DNA of 64,000 nt from an uncultured Clostridia bacterium (GTDB taxonomy: Bacteria; Bacillota; Clostridia; Oscillospirales; Acutalibacteraceae), in contig CAMHAH010000013.1 in the NCBI GenBank assembly GCA_946183365.1, forward strand, positions 1-64,000, read 5' to 3'. Below, piece after piece: positions 1-7,691 of this stretch; within the stretch, counting starts at the first letter, position 1; each line of letters opens with the position of its first letter. The translations under genes were made by a program, and so were the position numbers. Below the pieces are notes generated by a model. The model did not search any database and was not told the DNA's origin. It saw only the letters and a list, made by a program, of their open reading frames with translations.

Positions 1-1
1 T

Positions 2-55
2 GATAACAGTCGCTATTACCGCAATTATTCTGTGTATCAGGTGGTTGTGGAGTAA
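2..55 (+). CDS. Possible 3' end of a gene cut by the window edge
   Basis: A reading frame open from base 2 ends at a TAA at 53-55, just upstream of a strong terminator, so it may be the last 17 codons of a plus-strand gene. A second frame (from base 3) stays open into the terminator stem, so the choice of frame is uncertain. No family can be recognised. Confidence 0.2.
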   Translation, partial: DNSRYYRNYSVYQVVVE

Positions 56-102
56 AGGAATAATCATTCTTTGGTTTGTGACTGTAAAAATCCATATGAT
101 GA

Positions 103-141
103 AGCCCTTAGCTGTGTGCAAATGCAGCTAAGGGCTTTTGT
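103..141. terminator. Bidirectional intrinsic terminator
   Basis: A perfect 12-bp stem (103-114 with 125-136, 10-nt loop) is followed by a T-rich run on the plus strand. It lies beyond the stop codon of the minus-strand Nudix gene and can also end transcription entering from the left. Confidence 0.75.
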
Positions 142-149
142 CATTTGTT

Positions 150-641
150 TTAATAAATTCTTTCATCCGTAACGATATGCTCGATCCCTGTATGGGCAGA
201 AAGGAGATACTCTTTCAAAAAGCTCGGATAAACGGTATAGTTGTCCAGTTCGGTTATCGGTATCCAGTGCATTGTTTCTCTGTCATTGAAATGCGTATAG
301 CTATTACTTTTCAATTTCATTGTACCTCTCGGCTTCATCAAATAATACAATGCGATTTCGTGACAACTTAGACCTTGATCGTAAGCGCCGTTGCCGTTCC
401 AGAAATTTTCGTGAATGACAGCCAGTTTGTCGATCTCATACCGAACTCCCGTTTCTTCCGTTACTTCTCTGATAACAGCGTCCTCAGCTTTTTCGTTCAT
501 ATGAACTCCGCCGCCTATCGAATAATAATAGTTTTCTTTATCATTTCCTGCGACCAAAGCATAGCCGTTTTCAATAATAATTGCGGCTGCCCTGTATCGG
601 AACCAATTGTTTTCTTTTGTAAATCCGCAGTCATACGCCAT
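150..641 (-). CDS. Nudix hydrolase
   Basis: A 163-residue soluble protein with a complete Nudix box at residues 44-66, matching GX5EX7REUXEEXGU (G44, E50, R58-E59, E62-E63, G65). This motif binds the metal and hydrolyses a nucleoside diphosphate linked to another group X; the substrate cannot be read from sequence. The start is placed at the ATG at 641 because an AGGTGA ribosome binding site lies 7 nt upstream and a consensus promoter ends shortly before it; a longer open frame upstream has no such site. The gene is single and divergent from the MGMT-like gene. Confidence 0.85.
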   Translation of the reverse strand: MAYDCGFTKENNWFRYRAAAIIIENGYALVAGNDKENYYYSIGGGVHMNEKAEDAVIREVTEETGVRYEIDKLAVIHENFWNGNGAYDQGLSCHEIALYYLMKPRGTMKLKSNSYTHFNDRETMHWIPITELDNYTVYPSFLKEYLLSAHTGIEHIVTDERIY

Positions 642-681
642 ACCGATCACCTCTCTGAAACATCGTTTTGAAGCATATACA

Positions 682-709
682 ATTATAGTGAAATCGCGGA
701 TGATGTCAA
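682..709 (-). promoter_or_regulatory. Sigma-A type promoter of the Nudix gene
   Basis: On the minus strand, TTGACA (704-709) and TATAAT (682-687) are separated by 16 bp, about 40 nt upstream of the Nudix start. It is divergent from the promoter at 730-758. Confidence 0.75.
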
Positions 710-729
710 CGCTTCTCATCATTTGCGTC

Positions 730-758
730 TTGCGTTGTCGGCGGCGAGGTGCTATACT
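730..758 (+). promoter_or_regulatory. Promoter of the MGMT-like gene
   Basis: TTGCGT (730-735), a 17-bp spacer and TATACT (753-758) precede the ATG at 778, leaving a very short leader with AGAGGTG as ribosome binding site. Confidence 0.55.
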
Positions 759-777
759 GCGGATAAGAGGTGATCGC

Positions 778-1086
778 ATGAAAAACTCGTTTGAACGGAT
801 CTATGACGTGGTGAAGAGGATCCCCCGCGGGAGGGTGGCGACCTACGGACAGATCGCCATGCTCGCGGGCAACCCGCGCTGGAGCCGAGTGGTGGGCTAC
901 GCCCTGCACGTAAACCCCGACCCCGAAAACATCCCCTGCTACCGTGTAGTCAACCGTCTCGGCGAGCCGTCACGGGCCTTTGCCTTCGGCGGTATCAACG
1001 AGCAGATACTCTTACTGCAGAACGAGGGCGTAGAATTCACCGACGGCAGAGTAGACCTGAGAAAATACCTCTGGGACGGGAGATAA
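778..1086 (+). CDS. MGMT family protein (alkyltransferase-like DNA-binding domain)
   Basis: A 102-residue protein consisting only of the C-terminal domain of O6-alkylguanine-DNA alkyltransferases. It has the helix-turn-helix region (RVATYGQIA, residues 19-27), the arginine-finger region (RVVGYAL) and an active-site-like PCYRV at 53-57. Cys54 is kept, unlike classical ATL proteins where the cysteine is replaced, usually by Trp; the usual His after it is Tyr here. It may repair alkylated DNA or recognise lesions for other repair proteins. The ATG at 778 is chosen because AGAGGTG precedes it and the promoter at 730-758 lies inside the longer open frame. Confidence 0.8.
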   Translation: MKNSFERIYDVVKRIPRGRVATYGQIAMLAGNPRWSRVVGYALHVNPDPENIPCYRVVNRLGEPSRAFAFGGINEQILLLQNEGVEFTDGRVDLRKYLWDGR

Positions 1087-1156
1087 GCCGTCAGGCATGA
1101 CAGAGCTGTATTACATATTAATATGCAATACAGCTAATGAATATCGGAATATACTA

Positions 1157-1185
1157 TTGACTGATTCACCGGCCTAGATTATAAT
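1157..1185 (+). promoter_or_regulatory. Consensus promoter of the lipoprotein gene
   Basis: TTGACT (1157-1162), 17 bp, TATAAT (1180-1185). The start codon follows at 1218 with CGGAGG as ribosome binding site. Confidence 0.75.
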
Positions 1186-1217
1186 AAATACACTTTGATA
1201 CGGAGGTTGATTCTATT

Positions 1218-1901
1218 ATGAAACGTCTGTTATGTTTATCCTTGGTATTGGTCGTTGTTCTCGCGCTTGTTGCCTGCGGCAGCAAAAAGGCTGACGGAGA
1301 ACCGACGACTCAGCCGACAGAGAGTACACAGGCAACCGTAAAGCAAACAGAAAAGCCCGTCGAAACTAACGCCGAGACCCTTGCTCAGGACAACACCGCC
1401 GCCGCGCAAGAGGCGGTTTTGGGTAAGCTTGTCAGCTATACCGAAAAAGAAGGCGACGGAGAGCCGATCATTACGGGACTGCGCTTGACCGGCAACCGCG
1501 TGGGCACGGGAGAAGGCATCAACGGCAAAAAACCGTCGACAGATAATATACGCTCCGTCTTTGAGCTTAACGAGTGGATCGAGATCTATCCCGAAACAAA
1601 GGTTCAGACAGGACTCGCAGCCGTTGTCGTACCCCATTCCGACGATCCCGAAGCATACAAAAACTCGGTCAAAACTCCCGAGGACGCCCCGTCGGTTAAA
1701 TTGGAAAAGCCGGAAGAGGACGGCTACCTTTGGGGATCGCTCTATCTGAATCCCGAGGACTGGCCCGCAGGTCTTTACGATCTCGTTATCACTGCCGACC
1801 ACAAGCCTGTCGCTTCTGTGGTGATCAGGCTCTATGCCGAGCGCGAGCTTAACGGAAAAACCGACGCCGAGCTTGAACAGCTCATGAATAACGCCGGCTG
1901 A
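1218..1901 (+). CDS. Secreted lipoprotein of unknown function
   Basis: A 227-residue protein with a lipoprotein signal: positive N-terminus (MKR), hydrophobic run, and lipobox LVAC with the lipidated cysteine at position 20. A Thr/Gln/Glu-rich linker (about residues 25-60) leads to a globular domain of about 150 residues that I do not recognise. It should be anchored on the outer face of the membrane. It is a single gene with its own promoter; no terminator is clear directly after it, but an interspersed repeat and a terminator follow at 1928-2124. Confidence 0.75.
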   Translation: MKRLLCLSLVLVVVLALVACGSKKADGEPTTQPTESTQATVKQTEKPVETNAETLAQDNTAAAQEAVLGKLVSYTEKEGDGEPIITGLRLTGNRVGTGEGINGKKPSTDNIRSVFELNEWIEIYPETKVQTGLAAVVVPHSDDPEAYKNSVKTPEDAPSVKLEKPEEDGYLWGSLYLNPEDWPAGLYDLVITADHKPVASVVIRLYAERELNGKTDAELEQLMNNAG

Positions 1902-1927
1902 GTCCTTTAACAGAAGCCCTGAAGCTT

Positions 1928-2074
1928 TGTCATCCCGAGCTTGCCGAGAGATCTTCTGACGGACGACCTTTTTCTATAGATCATATCTGAAAAGGATGAT
2001 ATAACCGGAAAGAAAGCGCCTTAAGATCCTTCGACCGCGTATGACGCAAGCGCCCCGCTCCGCTCGGTATGACA
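1928..2074. repeat. Long imperfect inverted repeat
   Basis: The left end TGTCATCCCGAGC (1928-1940) is matched in inverted form by GCTCGGTATGACA (2062-2074), and further inside GAGATCTT is matched by AAGATC. The whole block could fold into one long imperfect hairpin. It carries no open frame and looks like a decayed copy of a dispersed repeat. Confidence 0.5.
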
Positions 2075-2098
2075 CGGTTCGCACTTTTCGACACGCTG

Positions 2099-2124
2099 AA
2101 ATCCCCGAAAAACGGGGATTTTTT
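2099..2124 (+). terminator. Intrinsic terminator
   Basis: AAATCCCCG (2099-2107), a 5-nt A loop, CGGGGATTT and a T run. It separates the lipoprotein transcript from the guaA promoter. Confidence 0.75.
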
Positions 2125-2137
2125 GCTGTGTAAAATA

Positions 2138-2166
2138 TTGACGATTCTACCGTGTTTTGCTATAAT
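2138..2166 (+). promoter_or_regulatory. Promoter of guaA
   Basis: TTGACG (2138-2143), 17 bp, TATAAT (2161-2166), about 50 nt before the start codon. I see no purine riboswitch-like fold in the short leader. Confidence 0.7.
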
Positions 2167-2217
2167 CTTAATAATCGAATACTACATATAGTATCAATTC
2201 ACTTTTGGGAGGTTAAT

Positions 2218-3198
2218 ATGACAGGAAATGTAAGACCCGAAACAATGGAAAGAATAACTACCCCTGAGCTGGCTCAAGCCTTTATCGACGAACAGATAAA
2301 GGAACTTCGTTCTCAGATCGGCGACAAGAAGGTTCTGCTCGCTCTCTCCGGCGGTGTAGACAGCTCCGTCGTAGCCGCTCTGCTCATCAAGGCTATCGGT
2401 CAGCAGCTGGTATGCGTACACGTCAACCACGGACTTCTCCGCAAGGGCGAGCCCGAGCAGGTCATCGAGGTATTCCGCAATCAGATGAACGCGAACCTCG
2501 TTTATGTAGACGCTGTCGACCGCTTCCTCGATAAGCTCGCAAACGTTCCCGAGCCCGAGCGCAAGCGCAAGATCATCGGCGCCGAGTTCATCCGCGTATT
2601 TGAAGAAGAAGCCCGCAAGCTCGACGGTATCGAGTTCCTCGCTCAGGGCACCATCTACCCCGATATCCTCGAGAGCGACGGCGTAAAGGCTCATCACAAC
2701 GTCGGTGGTCTGCCTGAGGATCTGCAGTTCGAGCTCGTTGAGCCCGTAAAGCTCTTATTCAAGGACGAGGTCAGAGTAGTCGGCAAGGCTCTCGGCCTGC
2801 CCGATAACATGGTATTCCGTCAGCCCTTCCCCGGTCCCGGCTTAGGCGTTCGCTGCCTCGGCGCTATCACCCGCGACCGTCTTGAGGCTGTCCGTGAGAG
2901 CGACGCTATCCTGCGCGAGGAATTCGCGAAGAACGGCCTTGAGGACAAGGTATGGCAGTACTTCACCGCTATTCCCGATTTCAAGAGCGTCGGCGTAACC
3001 GACGGTAAGCGTACCGAGGGCTGGCCCGTGATCCTGCGCGCGGTCAACACCACAGACGCCATGACCGCTACCGTAGAGGATGTGCCCTTCGCGCTTCTGC
3101 AGCACATCACTCAGCGCATAACAAATGAAGTCGAGAACGTAAACCGCGTGCTCTTCGATCTCACGCCCAAGCCCTGCGCAACGATAGAGTGGGAATAA
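2218..3198 (+). CDS. guaA: GMP synthase, ATP-pyrophosphatase and dimerisation part only
   Basis: A 326-residue protein that matches the C-terminal two thirds of GMP synthase, which adenylates XMP and aminates it to GMP in purine synthesis. The PP-loop SGGVDSS is at residues 44-50, and the C-terminal dimerisation domain is complete, ending in KPCATIEWE. The usual N-terminal glutamine amidotransferase domain (about 190 residues) is absent, and the upstream DNA holds a promoter and terminator rather than a broken gene, so this is a short form like archaeal GuaAb. It would need a separate glutaminase subunit or free ammonia. The ATG at 2218 follows GGGAGG; an in-frame ATG further upstream lies inside the promoter region. 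Confidence 0.9.
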   Translation: MTGNVRPETMERITTPELAQAFIDEQIKELRSQIGDKKVLLALSGGVDSSVVAALLIKAIGQQLVCVHVNHGLLRKGEPEQVIEVFRNQMNANLVYVDAVDRFLDKLANVPEPERKRKIIGAEFIRVFEEEARKLDGIEFLAQGTIYPDILESDGVKAHHNVGGLPEDLQFELVEPVKLLFKDEVRVVGKALGLPDNMVFRQPFPGPGLGVRCLGAITRDRLEAVRESDAILREEFAKNGLEDKVWQYFTAIPDFKSVGVTDGKRTEGWPVILRAVNTTDAMTATVEDVPFALLQHITQRITNEVENVNRVLFDLTPKPCATIEWE

Positions 3199-3225
3199 TT
3201 TTCTAATATAGAATTATAATCATCA

Positions 3226-3266
3226 CCGCCAAATGGGATAAATCTCCTGCTTGGCGGCGTTTTTTT
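3226..3266 (+). terminator. Terminator of guaA
   Basis: CCGCCAA (3226-3232) pairs with TTGGCGG (3251-3257) across an 18-nt loop and a T run follows. The MITE-like repeat copy A starts directly after it. Confidence 0.65.
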
Positions 3267-3424
3267 ATACTAAGTAGCAATAAAAAGCTTTAAAAAGATA
3301 TTAGCGGAGAATTTCGCAGAACAAGGCGGAGGGCGCAGGCAGGCTGGCGCCTGTCAAGACTGACAACGCAGTTATGCGGAATTCTCCGCAATAGATGTTA
3401 AAGTGTTTTATTGATACTTAGTAT
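3267..3424 (+). repeat. MITE-like palindromic repeat, copy A (subfamily 1)
   Basis: A 158-bp element with ends ATACTAAGT and ACTTAGTAT. The two arms (for example GCGGAGAATTTCGCA against TGCGGAATTCTCCGC) are inverted copies, so nearly the whole element can fold into one hairpin around the core CAGGCAGGCTGGCGCCTGTC. Copy B at 24.0 kb is almost identical; copies C, D and E form a second subfamily with the same core. No open frame, no transposase. Confidence 0.85.
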
Positions 3425-3426
3425 TA

Positions 3427-3455
3427 TTGCTGAAAATCCGGTATTGTGGTATGAT
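3427..3455 (+). promoter_or_regulatory. Promoter of the first GNAT gene
   Basis: TTGCTG (3427-3432), 17 bp, TATGAT (3450-3455), starting 3 bp outside the right end of repeat copy A. Confidence 0.5.
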
Positions 3456-3488
3456 CATAATAAATGGAAAATATCGGGAGGAGAGAAA

Positions 3489-3959
3489 ATGTTTATTAGG
3501 CGTTTTAGAGAAAGCGACGCTGAAAATGTTTCAGCAATGATTATCCGAACAGAAAAAACAACAAACAGTAAGGATTATTCCGAAGAATGGATCAACGCTC
3601 TCGAAAAACGAGCGCAACCCTCGGATATTTTAGAGCGTGCCGCTTGGACACATTTTTATGTTGTTGAGGAATTTGATACGATCATCGGCTGCGGAGCGAT
3701 CGGACCTTATTGGGGAAGTGAAACAGAGAGTAGTCTTTTCACGATATTTGTTATGCCGGAATATCAAGGAATGGGTATCGGCAGAAAAATCATCGAAACG
3801 CTTGAGCAGGACGAGTATTTCCTCAGAGCAAAACGCGTGGAAGTTCCTGCGTCAATTACAGCCGTTAACTTCTACAGAAAATTTGGATATGATTATAAAA
3901 ACGGCGTTGACCGTCCTGATGAGGAACAAATTTATCGCTTAGAAAAGTTCAGATATTGA
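3489..3959 (+). CDS. GNAT family N-acetyltransferase
   Basis: A 156-residue acetyltransferase of the GNAT superfamily. The acetyl-CoA pyrophosphate-binding motif is QGMGIG at residues 93-98, preceded by the beta-4 strand (LFTIFVMPEY), and a C-terminal NFYRKFGY motif typical of the fold is present. The acceptor cannot be deduced. The ATG at 3489 has GGGAGGAG at a good distance; a longer open frame begins inside the repeat and promoter. A second GNAT gene follows 27 bp downstream and may be co-transcribed. Confidence 0.85.
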   Translation: MFIRRFRESDAENVSAMIIRTEKTTNSKDYSEEWINALEKRAQPSDILERAAWTHFYVVEEFDTIIGCGAIGPYWGSETESSLFTIFVMPEYQGMGIGRKIIETLEQDEYFLRAKRVEVPASITAVNFYRKFGYDYKNGVDRPDEEQIYRLEKFRY

Positions 3960-3986
3960 TAATGAACTCACTATAAAAAGGGTGTA

Positions 3987-4427
3987 ATGATGATAATAAG
4001 AGAAATCAAAGAAAATGAATTAATCGATCTGGTTGAATTATATACACATCTGCACGAAGTCGGCGTACCTAAGAACAGCGAGCATCTACAGAGAACTTGG
4101 ACTGCAATTTGCAACGATGAAAACCATCATATCATCGTATGCGAGATCGACGGTAAAATCGTTTCATCCTGTGTTTGTGTGATCATTCCTAACCTCACAC
4201 GAAATATCCGCCCATACGCATTTATAGAAAATGTGGTCACTCATACCGATCACAGAGGAAAGGGCTACGCGACCGCCTGCCTGAATTATGCAAGAGAATT
4301 AGCAATTAAGTCTGATTGTTATAAGATGATGTTGCTCACAGGCTCGAAAAGCGAAAGTACGCTGGATTTCTATAAACGAGCCGGCTACAACTGCACCGAT
4401 AAAACGGCGTTCATACAATGGCTGTAA
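3987..4427 (+). CDS. GNAT family N-acetyltransferase
   Basis: A 146-residue GNAT protein with the acetyl-CoA loop HRGKGYA around residues 89-95 and the C-terminal FYKRAGY motif. It is only distantly similar to the preceding GNAT, so the pair is not a recent duplication. AAAGGGTG precedes tandem ATG codons at 3987 and 3990; either may be used. The acceptor substrate is unknown. Confidence 0.85.
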   Translation: MMIIREIKENELIDLVELYTHLHEVGVPKNSEHLQRTWTAICNDENHHIIVCEIDGKIVSSCVCVIIPNLTRNIRPYAFIENVVTHTDHRGKGYATACLNYARELAIKSDCYKMMLLTGSKSESTLDFYKRAGYNCTDKTAFIQWL

Positions 4428-4561
4428 TCGGTACAACTCTTTTTTGCAGCGTATCAACCGGCTTCTCTTTGCATATACTACGGTTATAAAGCGCACAAGC
4501 GGCATCGCTCTCAAGATATGCTGTTAAAAAATAAACTTTTAATAAACTTATATACAAGATA

Positions 4562-4590
4562 TTGACAATTACTGCTTTTGCTGTTATTAT
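4562..4590 (+). promoter_or_regulatory. Strong promoter of a 51-residue membrane protein
   Basis: TTGACA (4562-4567), 17 bp, TATTAT (4585-4590), 42 bp before the start codon of the small gene at 4633. Confidence 0.7.
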
Positions 4591-4632
4591 TTTGTTAAAG
4601 ATAGTGTAAATAATTCGCTCAGGAGGCTTGAA

Positions 4633-4788
4633 ATGTATAATAAGTTTCGTAATTACAAGTGGGTCATAATAATCGTGTCTGCCATAGTAGCTATTGTTGC
4701 TGCTGCCACAGCATTCTTTGTAATTAAAGAGAAGAAGAAAAAAGACGATGAACAACTTGAGGAATACCTCGATTATTCAATACAGTAA
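4633..4788 (+). CDS. Small single-pass membrane protein, unknown
   Basis: A 51-residue open frame with a perfect AGGAGG (4621-4626) 6 nt before its ATG, a near-consensus promoter, and a strong terminator after the stop. The translation has a short polar N-terminus (MYNKFRNYKW), one hydrophobic segment (residues 11-31, rich in Ile, Val, Ala), and a highly charged tail (KEKKKKDDEQ). This architecture and the complete set of signals make it a real gene. The function is unknown; a membrane-anchored regulatory peptide is one possibility. Confidence 0.7.
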   Translation: MYNKFRNYKWVIIIVSAIVAIVAAATAFFVIKEKKKKDDEQLEEYLDYSIQ

Positions 4789-4791
4789 GCA

Positions 4792-4826
4792 CTAAAGGCG
4801 GAGGGCAATAAGCCCTCCGCCTTTAG
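4792..4826. terminator. Bidirectional terminator
   Basis: A perfect 15-bp stem (4792-4806 with 4812-4826, 5-nt loop) between two convergent genes, the 51-residue membrane protein and spoVAE. Confidence 0.75.
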
Positions 4827-4838
4827 GTTTGAGGAAGT

Positions 4839-5192
4839 TTATTTTTCTTTAGGCTTCCCTGATAATCCCGCCAATAATGACAGCACCACCGCGGCACTGA
4901 TGCCCGCTGCCGAGGCGGTCAGCGCTCCGGTGAGTATTCCTATGGCTCCGTCCTTATCTATAGCGTCGCGCACACCCTGAGCCATCAAATGCCCGAAGCC
5001 CGAGAGAGGTATGCTCGCACCCGCTCCGGCGAAGTCCGCCAAAGGTCCGTATAACCCCACGGCAGAGAGTATCACTCCGGCTACTACAAATCCCGTCAGT
5101 ATCCTCGCGGGCGTCAGCGAGGTCTTGTCAATGAGTACCTGTCCTATAAGGCACAGCGCTCCGCCTGTTAAAAAAGCATATATAAACTGCAT
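4839..5192 (-). CDS. spoVAE: Stage V sporulation protein AE (SpoVAEb type)
   Basis: A 117-residue hydrophobic protein with at least three membrane segments and the family's characteristic start (QFIYAFLTGGALCLIGQ) and glycine-rich middle (GAGASIPLSGFGHLMAQG). SpoVA proteins form the channel in the inner spore membrane that moves dipicolinic acid in sporulation and germination. The gene has an AAAGGAC ribosome binding site. Its usual partners spoVAC and spoVAD are not next to it, so it is an isolated copy here. It indicates an endospore-forming lineage. Confidence 0.85.
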   Translation of the reverse strand: MQFIYAFLTGGALCLIGQVLIDKTSLTPARILTGFVVAGVILSAVGLYGPLADFAGAGASIPLSGFGHLMAQGVRDAIDKDGAIGILTGALTASAAGISAAVVLSLLAGLSGKPKEK

Positions 5193-5257
5193 GATGTCCG
5201 TCCTTTCGCCGCAATGAAGCGGTATAATAAAGTTATTTATTTAACAATCTTTAGATA

Positions 5258-5286
5258 TTGAAAAATGCTGTTTATAATGTTATTAT
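5258..5286 (+). promoter_or_regulatory. Likely promoter of the rnf operon
   Basis: TTGAAA (5258-5263), 17 bp, TATTAT (5281-5286), leaving an AT-rich leader of about 80 nt before the rnfC start. Confidence 0.6.
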
Positions 5287-5370
5287 ATATTAATAGCGTA
5301 ATTTAATACGTTAAAATAGTAAATTTTTCTTTAATCTATCTGTTACGGATAAATAAGAGGAGGAATTATA

Positions 5371-6741
5371 TTGTCAGAGCTCAGCTTTCCCAAGCGGCCA
5401 TACCGCACCAAGGGCGGCGTACACGCTCCGCACAACAAGAACACAGCTCATAAAGAGAGCCTTGTTATGCCCGTACCCGCTATGGTCGCTCTGCCCATGA
5501 CCCAGCACATCGGCGCGCCGTGTAAGCCTTTGGTAAAGGTAGGCGACACCGTAGACGTAGGTCAGTGTATCGCGAAGAGCGACGCCTTTGTCAGTGCTCC
5601 TATCCACGCGAGCGTATCGGGCAAGGTCAAGAAGATCGATAAGGTCACTATGCCCGACGGCGGCAAGGTAGACGCTATATTCATTGAGAGCGACGGCGAA
5701 CAGCGCCTCTCTCCCGATATCAAGCCCCCAAAGGTAGACACCCTCTCAGATCTTATCACCGCGGTACGCGAAAGCGGTTTGGTAGGTCTCGGCGGCGCGG
5801 GATTTCCGACTTCGGTCAAGTTGAATATCCCCTCGGACAAGAACGTTGATACCCTTATCATCAACGTAGCCGAGTGCGAGCCGTACATAACCTCCGACCA
5901 CCGTGAGATCCTCGAGAACTCATGGGATGTTGTCTCGGGTATCATAACGGTCAAGGATTTTTTGGATATCCACCGTGTGATCATCGGTATCGAGGACAAC
6001 AAGCCCGACGCTATCAAGGCTTTAAGAGAGATAGCCGACAGCTCTGTAGACCCCAATGACGAGATACGCGTCCTGCCCATAAAGGCGTCCTATCCTCAGG
6101 GCGCTGAGAAGATACTTATCAAGGCGTGTACAGGCAGAGAGGTACCCGTAGGCGGTCTGCCGTCCGATGCCGGATGTCTGGTCATGAACGTCGGCTCTAT
6201 CGCCTTTATCTCACGCTATCTCAAGACCGGCATACCGCTTATCTCGCGCAGACTGACCGTAGACGGCGGCTGTATCGAGAACCCCGTGAACGTAATCGCG
6301 CCGATAGGCACCCCGATAAAAGAAGTCATCGACTTTGTAGGCGGCTATAAGGAGCAGCCCTATAAGCTCATTATGGGCGGACCCATGATGGGTATATCCT
6401 TGCCTAACGACGATCTGTATATTTTGAAGCAAAACAACGCGATATTGGCGCTATCTGAGAAAGAAGCGCGCATGACCGAGCCCTCGGCTTGTATACGCTG
6501 CGGCAAGTGTCTCGACGCCTGCCCCATGCGCCTGCAGCCTTTAGAGCTCAGCAACGCGACCGACCGCGGCGATATCGACGCCTTGAAGTTCTATAACGTC
6601 ATGAACTGTATGGAATGCGGCTGCTGCTCCTTCGCCTGTCCCGCCAAGCGCCATCTGGTGCAGAACATCCGTCTTGGCAAGGCCATGATAAACAAAGCGA
6701 AGCGCGAACAGATAGCCGCGAACAAAGGAGGTAAAAAGTAA
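5371..6741 (+). CDS. rnfC: Rnf complex subunit RnfC
   Basis: A 456-residue peripheral subunit of the Rnf ferredoxin:NAD+ oxidoreductase, which couples electron flow from reduced ferredoxin to NAD+ with ion export. It has the N-terminal barrel-sandwich part, the glycine-rich nucleotide/FMN region GLGGAGFPTSVK (139-150), and two [4Fe-4S] motifs, C374-C377-C380-C384 and C413-C416-C419-C423. The start is a TTG at 5371, chosen because GAGGAGG lies 7 nt upstream. It is the first gene of rnfCDGEAB; its stop overlaps the ATG of rnfD. Confidence 0.95.
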   Translation: MSELSFPKRPYRTKGGVHAPHNKNTAHKESLVMPVPAMVALPMTQHIGAPCKPLVKVGDTVDVGQCIAKSDAFVSAPIHASVSGKVKKIDKVTMPDGGKVDAIFIESDGEQRLSPDIKPPKVDTLSDLITAVRESGLVGLGGAGFPTSVKLNIPSDKNVDTLIINVAECEPYITSDHREILENSWDVVSGIITVKDFLDIHRVIIGIEDNKPDAIKALREIADSSVDPNDEIRVLPIKASYPQGAEKILIKACTGREVPVGGLPSDAGCLVMNVGSIAFISRYLKTGIPLISRRLTVDGGCIENPVNVIAPIGTPIKEVIDFVGGYKEQPYKLIMGGPMMGISLPNDDLYILKQNNAILALSEKEARMTEPSACIRCGKCLDACPMRLQPLELSNATDRGDIDALKFYNVMNCMECGCCSFACPAKRHLVQNIRLGKAMINKAKREQIAANKGGKK

Positions 6742-7691
6742 TGGAAAATATGTTACGCGTATCCTCCTCTCCTCATTTCAGAAGCAATGACACTACCCGC
6801 AGGATCATGCTCGACGTGATCATCGCGCTATGTCCCGCGGCTGTAGCCTCATGCGTTATATTCGGCTGGCGCTCGCTGGTGCTGATAGCCGTATGTATAG
6901 CTACCTGCGTACTGCTCGAGTATGTCAGCCGAAAGATAATGAAGCGCGATAATACCATCGGCGATCTCTCGGCTATAGTAACAGGTCTTTTGCTCGCGTT
7001 GAATTTACCTGTAGATATAAACCCGCTTATCGCTATGTTCGGCTGTCTGATCGCTATCGTAGTAGTCAAGCAGATGTTCGGCGGTATCGGTATGAACTTC
7101 GTCAACCCCGCTTTGGCGGCGCGTATAGTTCTGCTGGTATCCTTCCCCGGTCCCATGATGCACTGGGTCAAGGCTCTCGGGGCTCCAAAGGCTGCGGCTA
7201 TAGACGCGACAACCGCGGCTACTCCTTTAGCGGCTGAGCCCGGTACATACTCATACATCGATCTTCTTATCGGCCGCTGCGGCGGCTCTATCGGCGAGGT
7301 CTGCGCCATAGCTCTCATCCTCGGCGGCATATATCTGGTGATACGCAAGGTCATCTCTCCCATCATCCCCTGCGTATACCTCGCGACCGCCGCTCTGATG
7401 TCGCTTATAGTCGGTCTCGACCCGCTTTATCAGCTGCTTTCGGGCGGTCTGCTGCTCGGAGCTATCTTCATGGCTACCGACTACACCACTTCGCCCGTCA
7501 CCAAGTGGGGCAAGGTCATCTTCGCCTGCGGCTGCGGTATATTCACCATCCTGCTCAGAGCTTATTCCAATATGCCCGAGGGCGTTTCCTTCTCTATCCT
7601 GCTCATGAATATACTCGTGCCCCATATCGAGCGTCTCACCGTACCGCGCACGCTCGGCTACGTCAAAAAAGCAAAGGGGGATAAAAAATGA
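6741..7691 (+). CDS. rnfD: Rnf complex subunit RnfD
   Basis: A 316-residue integral membrane subunit with about eight to ten hydrophobic segments. The stretch TTAATPL (157-163) is where RnfD and NqrB proteins carry covalently bound FMN on a threonine, here probably Thr161. The conserved FMATDYTTSP motif is near the C-terminal third. It helps couple electron transfer to ion transport. It overlaps rnfC by one base and rnfG by four, showing tight translational coupling. Confidence 0.95.
   Translation: MENMLRVSSSPHFRSNDTTRRIMLDVIIALCPAAVASCVIFGWRSLVLIAVCIATCVLLEYVSRKIMKRDNTIGDLSAIVTGLLLALNLPVDINPLIAMFGCLIAIVVVKQMFGGIGMNFVNPALAARIVLLVSFPGPMMHWVKALGAPKAAAIDATTAATPLAAEPGTYSYIDLLIGRCGGSIGEVCAIALILGGIYLVIRKVISPIIPCVYLATAALMSLIVGLDPLYQLLSGGLLLGAIFMATDYTTSPVTKWGKVIFACGCGIFTILLRAYSNMPEGVSFSILLMNILVPHIERLTVPRTLGYVKKAKGDKK

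Noticed and set aside
706..909. Minus-strand frame opposite the MGMT-like gene
   Set aside because: It lies over a gene with clear family motifs and its own promoter; it is a shadow frame.
3267..3424. The palindromic repeats as CRISPR or as complete insertion sequences
   Set aside because: Copies are single and far apart without spacers, and none contains an open frame for a transposase; a non-autonomous element fits better.
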